Positions 45,083-54,595 of a stretch of DNA of 64,000 bases are shown here, piece after piece; position 1 is the first letter of the stretch, and every line of letters starts with the position of its first letter. Location of the stretch: positions 1 through 64,000 of the forward strand of contig NC_022247.1 in assembly GCF_000463015.1 (NCBI RefSeq), read 5' to 3'. Below the pieces are notes generated by a model. That model had not been told where the DNA came from and did no database searches. It worked only from the letters and a program-made list of their open reading frames with translations. The DNA comes from Variovorax paradoxus B4. GTDB lineage: Bacteria; Pseudomonadota; Gammaproteobacteria; Burkholderiales; Burkholderiaceae_C. A program made the translations under genes and the position numbers.

Positions 45083-47041
45083 ATGCTGTATCCCGAAGAA
45101 TTCGATGTGATCGTCGTCGGCGGTGGCCATGCCGGCACCGAGGCCGCGCTCGCGGCTGCCCGAATGGGCGCCAAGACGCTGCTGCTCTCCCACAACATCG
45201 AGACGCTGGGACAGATGAGCTGCAACCCGTCGATCGGCGGCATCGGCAAGGGCCACCTCGTGAAAGAGGTCGATGCGCTCGGTGGTGCGATGGCCATTGC
45301 CACGGATGAAGCAGGCATCCAGTTTCGCATTCTCAATTCGAGCAAGGGGCCGGCCGTGCGTGCGACCCGTGCGCAGGCCGACCGTGTGCTGTACAAGGCG
45401 GCGATCCGCCATCGCCTGGAAAACCAGCCGAACCTCAGCCTGTTCCAGCAAGCGGTCGATGACCTGATGGTGGAGGGCGATCGCGTGGTCGGCGCCGTCA
45501 CGCAAGTCGGCATCGCCTTTCGCGCGCGCACCGTGGTGCTCACCGCCGGGACTTTTCTCGATGGCCGCATCCATGTCGGCCTCGACAACTACCAGGCCGG
45601 ACGCGCGGGTGATCCGCCGGCCATCAGCCTGTCGGCGCGGCTCAAGGAACTGAAGCTGCCGCAGGGGCGGCTGAAGACCGGCACGCCCCCGCGCCTCGAC
45701 GGCCGGAGCATCGATTTTTCGAAGTGCACCGAACAACCGGGCGACGGCATGCCGGGCGGGGCGGGGCCGATGCCCGTGTTCAGCTTCATGGGCCGGGTCG
45801 ACATGCATCCGCAGCAGATGCCGTGCTGGATCACCCATACCAATGCGCGCACGCACGAGATCATCCGCTCGGGCTTCGACCGCAGCCCGATGTTCACGGG
45901 CAAGATCGATGGCGTCGGCCCGCGCTACTGCCCGAGCGTGGAAGACAAGATCAACCGCTTTGCCGACAAGGAAAGCCACCAGATCTTCCTCGAGCCTGAA
46001 GGCCTGACGACCAACGAGTACTACCCCAACGGAATCTCGACCAGCCTGCCGTTCGACATCCAGTACCAGCTCGTGCGCTCGATGCCCGGGCTGGAGAACG
46101 CCCACATCCTGCGGCCGGGCTACGCCATCGAATACGACTACTTCGATCCGCGCGAACTCAAGAGCAGCTTCGAGACCCGTTCGATCAAGGGCCTGTTCTT
46201 TGCCGGACAGATCAACGGCACCACCGGCTATGAAGAAGCTGCGGCCCAAGGCCTGTTTGCCGGCATCAATGCCGCGCTCCAATGCCGTGGCGAAGAAGCG
46301 TGGCTGCCGCGCCGGGATGAGGCTTATCTGGGCGTGCTGGTCGATGACCTGATCACCAAGGGCGTGACCGAGCCGTACCGCATGTTCACCAGCCGCGCCG
46401 AATTCCGGCTGCAGCTGCGCGAGGACAACGCCGACATGCGTCTGACCGAAGCAGGGCGCAAGCTGGGCTTGGTGGACGATGCGCGCTGGGATGCCTTCAG
46501 CCGCAAGCGCGACACTGTTTCACGTGAAACAGAACGCCTCAAGTCGATCTGGGTGAACCCGCGCAACCTGCCGGCGTCCGAATCCGAGCGCGTGCTCGGC
46601 AAGGCCATCGAGCACGAATACAACCTGGCCGACCTCTTGCGCCGGCCCGATGTGAACTACCAGACGCTGATGTCGCTGGACGGCGGAAAGTACAGCGCAG
46701 GGGCCGCGCTCAGTGAAACCGAGATCGAGCAGATCGAAATCTCGGCCAAGTACTCGGGCTACATCGAGCGCCAGCACGACGAAGTGGAGCGCGCTGCGCA
46801 TTTCGAGAACCTGCGCCTTCCGGCCGATTTCGACTACAGCCAGGTCAAGGCGCTGAGTTTCGAGGTCCGGCAGAAGCTCGACAAGCACCGGCCTGAAACG
46901 CTGGGCCTGGCGTCGCGCATTTCGGGCGTCACGCCCGCCGCAATTTCCCTGCTGATGATCCATTTGCGAAAAGGCGGCCACAAGGCATTCAACCGCGACG
47001 CCGCCACGGAAGCCGCCGCAGAATCGCAGCCCGCCCAATGA
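45083..47041 (+). CDS. mnmG: tRNA uridine 5-carboxymethylaminomethyl modification enzyme MnmG
   Basis: FAD-dependent enzyme that, with MnmE, modifies U34 of certain tRNAs. The 652 residues match the family length (about 630). The N-terminal Rossmann motif is [19 protein letters not shown]. Other conserved elements include [24 protein letters not shown] segments, [53 protein letters not shown] and the C-terminal [19 protein letters not shown]. The sequence encoding DTVSRETER contains a perfect parS site. The stop overlaps rsmG (ATGA). This gidAB-parAB block is typical of the origin-proximal region. Confidence 0.97.
   Translation: MLYPEEFDVIVVGGGHAGTEAALAAARMGAKTLLLSHNIETLGQMSCNPSIGGIGKGHLVKEVDALGGAMAIATDEAGIQFRILNSSKGPAVRATRAQADRVLYKAAIRHRLENQPNLSLFQQAVDDLMVEGDRVVGAVTQVGIAFRARTVVLTAGTFLDGRIHVGLDNYQAGRAGDPPAISLSARLKELKLPQGRLKTGTPPRLDGRSIDFSKCTEQPGDGMPGGAGPMPVFSFMGRVDMHPQQMPCWITHTNARTHEIIRSGFDRSPMFTGKIDGVGPRYCPSVEDKINRFADKESHQIFLEPEGLTTNEYYPNGISTSLPFDIQYQLVRSMPGLENAHILRPGYAIEYDYFDPRELKSSFETRSIKGLFFAGQINGTTGYEEAAAQGLFAGINAALQCRGEEAWLPRRDEAYLGVLVDDLITKGVTEPYRMFTSRAEFRLQLREDNADMRLTEAGRKLGLVDDARWDAFSRKRDTVSRETERLKSIWVNPRNLPASESERVLGKAIEHEYNLADLLRRPDVNYQTLMSLDGGKYSAGAALSETEIEQIEISAKYSGYIERQHDEVERAAHFENLRLPADFDYSQVKALSFEVRQKLDKHRPETLGLASRISGVTPAAISLLMIHLRKGGHKAFNRDAATEAAAESQPAQ
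46516..46531. promoter_or_regulatory. parS site, perfect match, inside mnmG
   Basis: TGTTTCACGTGAAACA matches the 16-bp ParB-binding palindrome at every base. It is read through as codons of mnmG. ParB loading here would seed partition complexes near the origin. Confidence 0.95.
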
Positions 47042-47679
47042 GCGCGCCCATCGACACGCTGCGCCAGGGCGCGGCAGCCTTGGGCACGGCCTTGTCCGAT
47101 CAACAAGCGGAACAGTTGCTGGCCTACGGCACGCTGATGCTCAAGTGGAACAAGGTCTACAACCTCACGGCGCTGCGCGATCCGGCCAGCGTGCTGACGC
47201 ACCATCTGCTCGACAGCCTGGCGGCCGTGGCACCGCTGCAGCGCGAATGGGCAGGGAAGGGCAAGCTGCTCGACGTCGGTTCCGGGGGCGGCCTGCCCGG
47301 CGTGGTGATTGCCGTCATGCGGCCGGATCTCGAGGTGAGCTGCCTCGATGCCGTCGCCAAGAAGGCAGCCTTTGTCCAACAGGTGGCTGCCGAGCTCGAA
47401 TTGCCCAACCTGCGCGGCCTGCACGCACGTGTCGAATCGCTGACGGGCAGCTATGAAGTCATCAGCTCCCGAGCCTTTGCCTCGCTGCCTGATTTCTTCA
47501 ACGGATCCAAGCATCTGCTCGCGCCGGGCGGTGTCTGGCTGGCCATGAAGGGGAAAGTGCCCGCCGATGAACTTGCTGCCTTGCCCCAAGGTATCGCAGT
47601 GTTTCACGTGGAACAATTGACCGTTCCGGGCCTGGACGCCGAGCGCTGCATCGTCTGGGCGCGCCAAGAAGCGGCCTGA
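47038..47679 (+). CDS. rsmG: 16S rRNA (guanine-527-N7)-methyltransferase RsmG
   Basis: A 213-residue SAM-dependent methyltransferase for G527 of 16S rRNA. The SAM loop is [20 protein letters not shown], preceded by the family segment [24 protein letters not shown], and followed by [12 protein letters not shown]. Loss of this enzyme causes low-level streptomycin resistance in many bacteria. Its ATG overlaps the mnmG stop. A near-perfect parS lies in its 3' half, where it encodes VFHVEQ. Confidence 0.96.
   Translation: MSAPIDTLRQGAAALGTALSDQQAEQLLAYGTLMLKWNKVYNLTALRDPASVLTHHLLDSLAAVAPLQREWAGKGKLLDVGSGGGLPGVVIAVMRPDLEVSCLDAVAKKAAFVQQVAAELELPNLRGLHARVESLTGSYEVISSRAFASLPDFFNGSKHLLAPGGVWLAMKGKVPADELAALPQGIAVFHVEQLTVPGLDAERCIVWARQEAA
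47600..47615. promoter_or_regulatory. parS site, 15 of 16, inside rsmG
   Basis: TGTTTCACGTGGAACA differs from the consensus palindrome at one base (G for A at position 12). It lies 1.1 kb from the perfect site in mnmG and is also within codons. Confidence 0.85.
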
Positions 47680-47795
47680 ATCGCCAAAAAAGAAGCCGCC
47701 GCATCGGTGAAAGCCGATGCCGGATGGTCCCCGCCGGGCCGGCCTCGCTTAGACTCGACGCCTCCCCCCTGGCTCTCTTTCTCGAGGCAAATCCC

Positions 47796-48410
47796 ATGTT
47801 CGGCATTGCTGACTACGGCGCATTCGTCGCCGCCATCGTCCTCTTTCTCCTGATTCCCGGTCCGGGCAACCTGGCGTTGATCACTTCGACCAGCAAAGGC
47901 GGAATCCGTGGCGGGCTGGCAGCTACGTTGGGCGTGATCATCGGCGACCAGTTCCTGATGTGGGCGGCGGTGGCGGGCGTGGCGGCCGTGCTGGCGGCGT
48001 ATCCGGCCGCATTCAAGGCGGTGCAATGGCTGGGCGCCGCCTACCTCGCATGGCTGGGTGCCAAGATGCTGCTGGCCAAGCCCGGCGCGGCACCGATCCT
48101 CAACATTCGCCCCAGCCATTTCCTGCGCCAAACCCTCGCCATCACCCTGCTGAACCCCAAGGCCATCGTGTTCTACATGGCCTTCTTCCCGCTGTTCGTC
48201 GACCCGGCACGCCACCAGGGCCTGGTCACGTTCGGCGCCATGGCCGTGACGATTGCCGTGCTGACCTTCCTTTACGGCCTGACTTCGACGCTGCTCACGC
48301 ACTTTCTGGCCGAGCGCATTCGCGCCAACCCGCGCATTTCGGGCACGCTCGAAAAGCTCGCGGGCGTCTTCCTGATTGCCTTCGGCGTCAAGCTCGCCAT
48401 TTCCCGCTGA
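47796..48410 (+). CDS. LysE/RhtB-family amino-acid exporter
   Basis: A 204-residue inner-membrane protein with about six helices. It starts MFGIADYGAFVAAIVLFLLI and has the family signature PGPGNLALITSTSKGGIRGGLAATLGVIIGD. Members export amino acids such as threonine, homoserine or lysine; the substrate cannot be read from sequence. The ATG at 47796 is chosen because it starts at the first helix. It sits between rsmG and parA, co-directional, 7 bases before parA, so it may be cotranscribed with the partition genes. Confidence 0.88.
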   Translation: MFGIADYGAFVAAIVLFLLIPGPGNLALITSTSKGGIRGGLAATLGVIIGDQFLMWAAVAGVAAVLAAYPAAFKAVQWLGAAYLAWLGAKMLLAKPGAAPILNIRPSHFLRQTLAITLLNPKAIVFYMAFFPLFVDPARHQGLVTFGAMAVTIAVLTFLYGLTSTLLTHFLAERIRANPRISGTLEKLAGVFLIAFGVKLAISR

Positions 48411-48417
48411 TCCGAAC

Positions 48418-49332
48418 ATGGCCAAGATTTTCTGTATTGCCAACCAAAAGGGCGGCGTCGGCAAGACCACCACCACCGTCAACCTCGCCGCAGGGCTGGC
48501 CAAGGTCGGCCAGCGGGTGCTGATGATCGACCTCGATCCCCAGGGCAATGCAACCATGGGTTCGGGCATCGACAAGCGTCAGCTGGAGCTCACGGTGTAC
48601 GACGTGCTGCTCGAGTCTGCTTCCGTGGCCGAGGCACGCGTCAAGGCCGACAAGCTGGTGGAGGGCGGCTGCGGCTACGACGTCCTGGGCGCCAACCGCG
48701 AGCTGGCCGGTGCCGAAGTCGAAATGGTGGCACTCGATCGCCGCGAAAAGCGCCTGCGCACGGCGCTGGCGGCGGTGGGCGCCGAGTACGACTTCGTGCT
48801 GATCGACTGCCCGCCGAGCCTGAGCCTGCTGACGCTCAACGGCCTGTGTGCCGCCCATGGCGTGATCGTGCCGATGCAGTGCGAGTACTTCGCGCTCGAG
48901 GGGCTCACCGACCTGGTCAACACCATCAAGCAGGTGCATGCCAATCTCAACAAGAACCTGCAGATCATCGGCCTGCTGCGCGTGATGTTCGATCCGCGCA
49001 TCACGCTGCAGCAGCAGGTCAGCGAGCAGCTCAAGTCCCACTTCGGCGACAAGGTGTTCGACACCGTGATTCCGCGCAACGTGCGGCTGGCCGAAGCGCC
49101 CAGCTATGGTTTGCCGGGCGTGGTGTTCGATCCGGCCGCCCGTGGCAGCCAGGCCTTCATTGCCTTTGCCAGGGAACTGGTCGAGAAGCTGCCGCCCGCC
49201 AGCGCTTTTGCAGCGGGTGCGGTTGCGCCTCCCATTGCGTCTGTCGCCCCCGGGGCGCCCAACCTGGCCATTCCGGAGGACGTGCTGGCACCGGCGGCTG
49301 CTCCCGATTCCACCAGCGAAAAAAGCCTCTGA
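48418..49332 (+). CDS. parA: Chromosome partition ATPase ParA
   Basis: A 304-residue Walker-type ATPase (Soj/ParA). The deviant P-loop is NQKGGVGKTTTTVNLAAGLA, followed by VLMIDLDPQGNATMGSG and VLIDCPPSLSLLTLNG. The C-terminus has an Ala/Pro-rich tail beyond the usual 255-265 residues. It lacks an N-terminal helix-turn-helix, as expected for a chromosomal type Ib protein. It drives segregation of origin regions with ParB at parS sites. One hydrolase gene separates it from parB. Confidence 0.96.
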   Translation: MAKIFCIANQKGGVGKTTTTVNLAAGLAKVGQRVLMIDLDPQGNATMGSGIDKRQLELTVYDVLLESASVAEARVKADKLVEGGCGYDVLGANRELAGAEVEMVALDRREKRLRTALAAVGAEYDFVLIDCPPSLSLLTLNGLCAAHGVIVPMQCEYFALEGLTDLVNTIKQVHANLNKNLQIIGLLRVMFDPRITLQQQVSEQLKSHFGDKVFDTVIPRNVRLAEAPSYGLPGVVFDPAARGSQAFIAFARELVEKLPPASAFAAGAVAPPIASVAPGAPNLAIPEDVLAPAAAPDSTSEKSL

Positions 49333-49372
49333 CGCGGTCCACCATGGGCAAGCGCCATCAAGTTCGTCGCAG

Positions 49373-49921
49373 ATGACAATTTCTTCCCGCATCCTCTTGC
49401 TGCCGGGCTGGCAGAACAGCGGCCCCGGCCATTGGCAAACCCGCTGGGAGTCCGCTTATGGCGACCACCGCGTCGAGCAGCACGAATGGATGCGCCCCCT
49501 GCGTGGCGACTGGTCCGCGCGGCTCGAGGAAGAAGTGCTCGCCGCGCCCGGCCCGGTCGTCTTTGCGGCCCACAGCCTGGGCTGCATCCTCGTTGCGGCC
49601 TGGGCCGCGCATTCGCGCAACACGCACAGGGTGCGCGGCGCGCTGCTGGTCGCGCCCGGCGACCTGGAGCGCGACGATCTGCGCCAGCTCATCCCAGGCT
49701 GGGCGCCCATCGTGCGGCAGCCGCTGCCGTTTCCTGCGGTACTGGTTGCCGCCAATGACGATCCCTATTGCGACGCCGCGCGCTCGCGGCAGCTGGCGGC
49801 CGACTGGGGCGTGCGCTTCGTCGACGCCGGCCCGGGCGGCCATCTGAATGCCGAATCCGGACTGGGCGACTGGCCCGAGGGCCGGAAACTATTGAACGAA
49901 ATCTCGAAAGACAAGCACTGA
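49373..49921 (+). CDS. RBBP9/YdeN-type alpha/beta hydrolase within the par locus
   Basis: A 182-residue hydrolase of the RBBP9/YdeN (DUF1234-like) family. It has PGWQNSGPGHWQTRW near the N-terminus, nucleophile Ser68 in FAAHSLGC, the acid around Asp129-Asp130 (AANDDPY) and catalytic His157 in GPGGHLNAESG. It lies 40 bases downstream of parA, and its stop shares one base with the parB start (TGATG), so it is translationally coupled to parB. No role in partition is known for the family. Confidence 0.88.
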   Translation: MTISSRILLLPGWQNSGPGHWQTRWESAYGDHRVEQHEWMRPLRGDWSARLEEEVLAAPGPVVFAAHSLGCILVAAWAAHSRNTHRVRGALLVAPGDLERDDLRQLIPGWAPIVRQPLPFPAVLVAANDDPYCDAARSRQLAADWGVRFVDAGPGGHLNAESGLGDWPEGRKLLNEISKDKH

Positions 49922-50868
49922 TGGCGACCAAGAAACCCAAGGGCCTGGGGCGCGGCCTCGAAGCGCTGCTCGGCCCGACGGCCGCGCCGGCCGCCGACAA
50001 CGCAGGAACGCACGAGGGCGCGGCCGCGCAGAACCCGACCACGCTGATGCTCGACCAGATGGTGGCCGGCGTTTACCAGCCGCGCACCCGCATGGACGAA
50101 GGCGCACTGTACGAGCTCGCCGAAAGCATCAAGGTGCAGGGCATCATGCAGCCGATCCTGGTGCGCCGGCTCGATGCGGAATCGGCCGAGACCAAGAACG
50201 CCGAATTCGAAATCATCGCCGGTGAACGCCGCTTCCGCGCCGCCAGGCTCGCGGGCCTCGACCGCGTGCCGGTGCTGGTGCGCGACGTGCCCAACGAGGC
50301 CGCGGCGGCCATGTCGCTGATCGAAAACATCCAGCGCGAAGACCTCAACCCGCTCGAAGAAGCCCAAGGCCTGCAACGCCTGGTCTCAGAGTTTGGGCTC
50401 ACTCACGAAGCCGCTGCGCAAGCCGTGGGGCGGTCGCGCAGCGCGGCGAGCAACCTGTTGCGCCTGCTGAACCTGGCCGAGCCGGCGCAGCAGATGCTGA
50501 TGGCGGGCGACATCGACATGGGCCATGCCCGCGCGCTGCTCTCGCTCGACCGCGGCACGCAGATCACCGCCGCCAACCAGATCGCGGCCAAGAAGATGTC
50601 GGTGCGCGAAGCTGAAGCGCTGGTGAAACGGCTGGCGGCCGAATTCACCCTCACGCCGTCGCGCCGCAGCAACGACGGCGAGAAGTCGCGCGATCTGCAG
50701 CGCGTGGAAGAGGAACTGGCCGACCTGCTGACCGCCGAGGTCGAAGTCCGCATCAAGAAGCGCAGCAAGCGCGGCGGCAAGGTGGAGGAGAGCGGTGAGC
50801 TGGCGATTCACTTCGGCTCCATCGAGGCGCTCAACGGGCTGATCGAGCGCATCCGCCGAACGGCCTAG
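49921..50868 (+). CDS. parB: Chromosome partition protein ParB
   Basis: A 315-residue CTP-dependent DNA clamp that loads at parS. It begins with the N-terminal ParA-interacting segment KKPKGLGRGLEALLG. The CTP-binding boxes follow (QPRTRMDEGAL, the arginine patch GERRFRAARLAG and ENIQREDLNPLEEA), then the helix-turn-helix (THEAAAQAVGRSRSAASNLL) and the C-terminal dimer domain (LNGLIERIRR). Targets are visible in this window inside mnmG and rsmG. Confidence 0.97.
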   Translation: MATKKPKGLGRGLEALLGPTAAPAADNAGTHEGAAAQNPTTLMLDQMVAGVYQPRTRMDEGALYELAESIKVQGIMQPILVRRLDAESAETKNAEFEIIAGERRFRAARLAGLDRVPVLVRDVPNEAAAAMSLIENIQREDLNPLEEAQGLQRLVSEFGLTHEAAAQAVGRSRSAASNLLRLLNLAEPAQQMLMAGDIDMGHARALLSLDRGTQITAANQIAAKKMSVREAEALVKRLAAEFTLTPSRRSNDGEKSRDLQRVEEELADLLTAEVEVRIKKRSKRGGKVEESGELAIHFGSIEALNGLIERIRRTA

Positions 50869-50976
50869 GCGCGGGGGCGTCCAGTCGGACATTCGCGTGA
50901 TTGATTCTTGCAATCTTTTACGCGTATCCTCGCCGCTGACGTTTCAACACCAGATCCTGACGAGGGGGAGTTCTCC

Positions 50977-51879
50977 ATGAAGTTCACGACAAAGTTTCCG
51001 GCTACGGCCGTGGCCGTGGGCGCGCTGCTGCTGCTGGCCGGCTGCGCGACCACCGACATGCAGATGGGCAGTCAGTCGGCCAAGACCATGGCCACCGGCA
51101 GTGCGGCGGGTTCCGCCACCGCAGGCGAAAGCAGCCAGCTCGAGCGCTGCGAATCGCCGCTCGGTACCGTTTCGCTGATCGAGAACGTGAATTCCGGCTG
51201 GTACACCATCCTCACCGGCGAATACCGCCTGCCGCCCACGGCCAACCTGCTGCGCCTCCTGGTGCAGCAGTCGAACTGCTTCGTGGTGGTCGAGCGCGGC
51301 GCGGCCGGCATGAATGCCATGACGCGCGAGCGCGCGCTCATGCAGTCGGGCGAAATGCGCGGCGGCAGCAATTTCGGGCGCGGCCAGATGGTGGCTTCCG
51401 ACTACGGCCTTTCGCCCGAGATCGTGTTCAGCAACAGCGATGCCGGCGGCATTGGCGGTGCGCTGGGCGGCCTGGTGGGCGGCGGCCGCGGCCGCGCCCT
51501 GGCGGCCATCGGCGGCAACATGCAGACCAAGGAAGCCAGCGCGCTCCTGACGCTCATCGACAACCGCTCGGGTGTGCAGGTCGCGGCTTCGGAAGGCAGC
51601 GCCTCCAAGACCGATTTCGGCGCCTTCGGTGCCCTGGCCGGCCGGAGTGGCGGTGGCGGCCTCGGCGGCTACACCAACACGGCGCAAGGCAAGGTGATTG
51701 CCGCGGCGTTCATGGATGCCTTCAACCAGATGGTCCGTTCGCTGCGCAGCTACAAGGCGCAGACGGTGCGCGGCCAGGGCCTCGGTGGCGGCGGCCGCCT
51801 GGGCGTGGATGGCGGCGCTGCACCATCGCAGACCTACGTGCCGGCCGAGCAGCCGGCGCCCGCACGCCGCCGCAGGTAA
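50977..51879 (+). CDS. CsgG-like outer-membrane-associated lipoprotein
   Basis: A 300-residue lipoprotein: signal peptide with lipobox LLAGC, Cys23 being the lipidated residue. The mature protein has a CsgG/HfaB-type domain (LLRLLVQQSNCFVVVERGAA, SPEIVFSN, ASALLTLIDNRSGVQVAASE, KVIAAAFMDAFNQMVRSLRS) with glycine-rich loops, and a proline/arginine-rich tail. CsgG relatives form secretion pores or sense envelope components. No curli-type substrate genes are adjacent. A cgaggggga ribosome binding site precedes the ATG. A terminator follows 20 bases downstream. Confidence 0.85.
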   Translation: MKFTTKFPATAVAVGALLLLAGCATTDMQMGSQSAKTMATGSAAGSATAGESSQLERCESPLGTVSLIENVNSGWYTILTGEYRLPPTANLLRLLVQQSNCFVVVERGAAGMNAMTRERALMQSGEMRGGSNFGRGQMVASDYGLSPEIVFSNSDAGGIGGALGGLVGGGRGRALAAIGGNMQTKEASALLTLIDNRSGVQVAASEGSASKTDFGAFGALAGRSGGGGLGGYTNTAQGKVIAAAFMDAFNQMVRSLRSYKAQTVRGQGLGGGGRLGVDGGAAPSQTYVPAEQPAPARRRR

Positions 51880-51900
51880 GCAAGGCGCGCGGCCACCGAC

Positions 51901-51938
51901 AAAAAAGCCCGGGGCTCTTGCGAGCCGCCGGGCTTTTT
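51901..51938. terminator. Bidirectional terminator
   Basis: A-tract, AGCCCGG with GCTC, loop TTGC, GAGC with CCGGGCT, then five T. It separates the CsgG-like gene from the convergent FAD oxidase gene. Confidence 0.85.
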
Positions 51939-51958
51939 CATGGGCGCTTCCGAAGGGA

Positions 51959-53383
51959 TCAGAGCGCGAAGATCTTTCCGGGGTTCATGATGTTCTTCGG
52001 GTCCAGCGCGCGCTTGATCGTGCGCATCATGTCGATCGCACCCACGCCCGCCTCGGTCACCAGGAAGTCCATCTTGTGCAGCCCCACGCCGTGCTCGCCG
52101 GTGCAGGTGCCTTCGAGCGCCAGTGCGCGGCTCACGAGCGAGTGGTTCAGCTCCTCGGCCTTCACGCGCTCTTCGGGAATGTTCGGGTCGAGCAGATAGC
52201 CGAAGTGGAAATTGCCGTCGCCCACGTGGCCGACCAGGAAGTAGGGGATGCCGCTGGCATCGGCCTCGGCGACGGAGTCGAGCAGGCAGTCGGCCAGGCG
52301 CGAAATGGGCACGCAGGTGTCGGTCGAGATCACGCGGCAACCGGGGCGCGACTGCACGGCCGCGAAATAGGCGTTGTGCCGTGCGGTCCACAGGCGCGTG
52401 CGTTCTTCCGGCGTGCTGGCCCATTCGAAGGCATTGCCGCCGTGGCCGCTCGCGAGCTCCTGCACCGTCTCGGCCTGCTCCTTCACGCCCGCGGGCGAGC
52501 CGTGGAATTCCATCAGCAGCATCGGTTCCTCTCGCAGGTTCAGCTTGGCGTGGGCGTTGACCATGCGCACCGTGTTCACGTCGATCAGTTCCACGCGCGC
52601 GATCGGCACGCCGAGCTGGATGGTCTCGATGGTGGTGCGCACCGCGGCCTCGATGCTCGGGAACGAGCAGATCGCGGCGGACACTGCCTCGGGCAGCGGA
52701 TAGATGCGCAGTGTGACTTCGGTGACCACGCCGAGCGTGCCTTCGCTGCCGACCATGAGCCGCGTGAGGTCGTAGCCGGCGGACGACTTCTTCGCGCGCG
52801 TGCCGGTGCGGATGACGTCGCCGCCGGCCGTGACCACTTCGAGCGCCAGCACGTTCTCGCGCATGGTGCCGTAGCGCACGGCGTTCGTGCCGCTCGCGCG
52901 CGTGGCGGTCATGCCGCCGATGGAGGCGTCCGCACCGGGGTCGATGGGGAAGAACAGGCCCGTGCTCTTGATTTCATCGTTGAGCTGCTTGCGCGTGACG
53001 CCGGGCTGCACCGTGACCGTGAGGTCGTCGGCATTGACCGACAGCACCTTGTTCATGCGGGATACGTCGATGCTGATACCGCCTTGCACCGCCAGCAGGT
53101 GGCCTTCGAGCGACGAGCCGACACCGAAGGGAATGACCGGCACGCTGTGCTCGCTCGCGAGCTTCACCGCATCGGCCACGTCCTGCGTGCTTTCGGCAAA
53201 CACCACGGCCGAAGGGGGCGGCGCATCGAACGAGGACTCGTCGCGGCCATGCTGCGTGCGCACGGCCATGGCCGTGGAACAGTTGCCGCCGAAGCGCGCT
53301 TTCAAACCCTCGATCAGGCTGTCGGGCACATCGCGCAGATGAAGCTCCGGCATCAGGTGCGAGGTTTGGGTCGGGGCGTTCAT
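51959..53383 (-). CDS. FAD-linked D-lactate/glycolate oxidase
   Basis: A 474-residue GlcD/DLD-type flavoprotein dehydrogenase. The N-terminal PCMH-type FAD domain has VIPFGVGSSLEGHLLAVQGG, DPGADASIGGMTATRASGTN and LMVGSEGTLGVVTEVTLR. The C-terminal domain has GHVGDGNFHFGYL and the terminal motif GEHGVGLHKMDFL with metal-binding histidines. Length and motifs fit cytochrome-linked D-lactate dehydrogenases; glycolate or D-2-hydroxyglutarate are alternative substrates. No glcE/glcF genes are adjacent, which favours D-lactate dehydrogenase. Confidence 0.9.
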   Translation of the reverse strand: MNAPTQTSHLMPELHLRDVPDSLIEGLKARFGGNCSTAMAVRTQHGRDESSFDAPPPSAVVFAESTQDVADAVKLASEHSVPVIPFGVGSSLEGHLLAVQGGISIDVSRMNKVLSVNADDLTVTVQPGVTRKQLNDEIKSTGLFFPIDPGADASIGGMTATRASGTNAVRYGTMRENVLALEVVTAGGDVIRTGTRAKKSSAGYDLTRLMVGSEGTLGVVTEVTLRIYPLPEAVSAAICSFPSIEAAVRTTIETIQLGVPIARVELIDVNTVRMVNAHAKLNLREEPMLLMEFHGSPAGVKEQAETVQELASGHGGNAFEWASTPEERTRLWTARHNAYFAAVQSRPGCRVISTDTCVPISRLADCLLDSVAEADASGIPYFLVGHVGDGNFHFGYLLDPNIPEERVKAEELNHSLVSRALALEGTCTGEHGVGLHKMDFLVTEAGVGAIDMMRTIKRALDPKNIMNPGKIFAL

Positions 53384-53469
53384 CGGGCGTCTCCTGGGGT
53401 GAAAGGGGGGCGGGGGCTCTGTTCGGTCATTTTACGGAGCGAGCACCATAATGCGCTTCGGAAAAAGCC

Positions 53470-53976
53470 ATGAACCCTACGACCCTCGCTGCGCTCGCCG
53501 CATTCCCTTCGCAGCTCGAAGCCCACTACGCGGCCATTCCCGACGCGTTCCGGCATTGGGCGCCGCCTTCGTGGGAAGGCGTTCCCAGCGAGGCCTTCAC
53601 GGCCATCGAGCAGCTCTGCCATGTGCGCGACATCGAGGTCGACGGCTACCACGTCCGCCTTCGCCGCACGCTGGAAGAAGGCCGCCCGACGCTGGCCTCG
53701 ATCGACAGCGAGGCGCTTGCCATCGCGCGCGCCTATGGCATGGCCGACGCGACAAAGGTGCTGGCTGAATTTCGCATCGCGCGCGCCCGAACCATGGAAA
53801 TCATCTCGAACCTGACGGACGTGCAACTTGCGCGCACGGCCGTGTTCGAAGGGTATGGACCGCTCACGATGCGCAGCCTTGTCCACTACCTCTGCAGCCA
53901 CGACCAGCAGCATCTTGCGGGCCTGCAATGGCTGGCCGGCAAGATCGACGCGTCGAAGGCAGCCATCGCCGCATAA
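53470..53976 (+). CDS. DinB-family protein
   Basis: A 168-residue four-helix-bundle protein of the DinB/YfiT group. The metal-binding histidine triad is plausible: EQLCHVRDIEVDGY around residue 51 and CSHDQQHLAGLQWL near residues 143-147. Such proteins include thiol-dependent (bacillithiol/mycothiol-related) transferases, but in proteobacteria the role is unknown. It lies 13 bases upstream of the adenosyltransferase gene. Confidence 0.82.
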   Translation: MNPTTLAALAAFPSQLEAHYAAIPDAFRHWAPPSWEGVPSEAFTAIEQLCHVRDIEVDGYHVRLRRTLEEGRPTLASIDSEALAIARAYGMADATKVLAEFRIARARTMEIISNLTDVQLARTAVFEGYGPLTMRSLVHYLCSHDQQHLAGLQWLAGKIDASKAAIAA

Positions 53977-53989
53977 ACCAGGAGCTCCC

Positions 53990-54595
53990 ATGGGCAACCG
54001 ACTCTCGCAGATCGCCACCCGCACCGGTGACGACGGCACCACCGGCCTCGGCGACAACACCCGCGTGCCGAAGGACCACCTGCGCGTGCACGCAATGGGC
54101 GACGTGGACGAGCTCAACTCGCAGATCGGCCTGCTGCTCTGCGAGCCCATGCCGGAGCCCGTGCGCGAGCTGCTGGTCGACGTGCAGCACCAGCTCTTCA
54201 ACCTGGGCGGCGAGCTTTCGATGCCGGGCTACACGCTGCTCAAGGCCGAGGCACTGCTGCAGCTCGACAACGCGCTGGCCGAGCACAACGCCGCCTTGCC
54301 GCGCCTGGCCGAATTCATCCTGCCCGCGGGCACGCGCGCGGCCTCGCTCGCGCACGTGTGCCGCACGGTGGCGCGGCGGGCCGAACGTGCCGTGGTCGCG
54401 CTCGGCGCAACGGCCGAGCTCAACGACGCACTGCGCCAGTATCTCAACCGGCTCAGCGATCTGCTCTTCGTGCTCGCGCGCGTGCTCAACCGGATGAACG
54501 GCGGCGACGACGTCTACTGGAAGAGCGAACGCATGGCGCGCGCGGCGGCGGCGGATGCAGCCGAGCCCATCGACGAAGAAGGAAGCCCATCATGA
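53990..54595 (+). CDS. PduO-type ATP:cob(I)alamin adenosyltransferase
   Basis: A 201-residue enzyme that makes adenosylcobalamin. It has the N-terminal ATP motif IATRTGDDGTTGLGDNTRVP, MGDVDELNSQIGLLL, and the helical signature CRTVARRAERAVVAL with ALRQYLNRLSDLLFVLARVLN. The ATG has an aggag site. The PduO family is recognisable over its full length. The next exported-protein gene overlaps its stop (ATGA). Confidence 0.93.
   Translation: MGNRLSQIATRTGDDGTTGLGDNTRVPKDHLRVHAMGDVDELNSQIGLLLCEPMPEPVRELLVDVQHQLFNLGGELSMPGYTLLKAEALLQLDNALAEHNAALPRLAEFILPAGTRAASLAHVCRTVARRAERAVVALGATAELNDALRQYLNRLSDLLFVLARVLNRMNGGDDVYWKSERMARAAAADAAEPIDEEGSPS

Noticed and set aside
47701..47720. GCATCGG/CCGATGC hairpin after rsmG
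   Set aside because: It has a 7-bp stem but no T-tract. A terminator cannot be supported, and it could be chance in GC-rich DNA.
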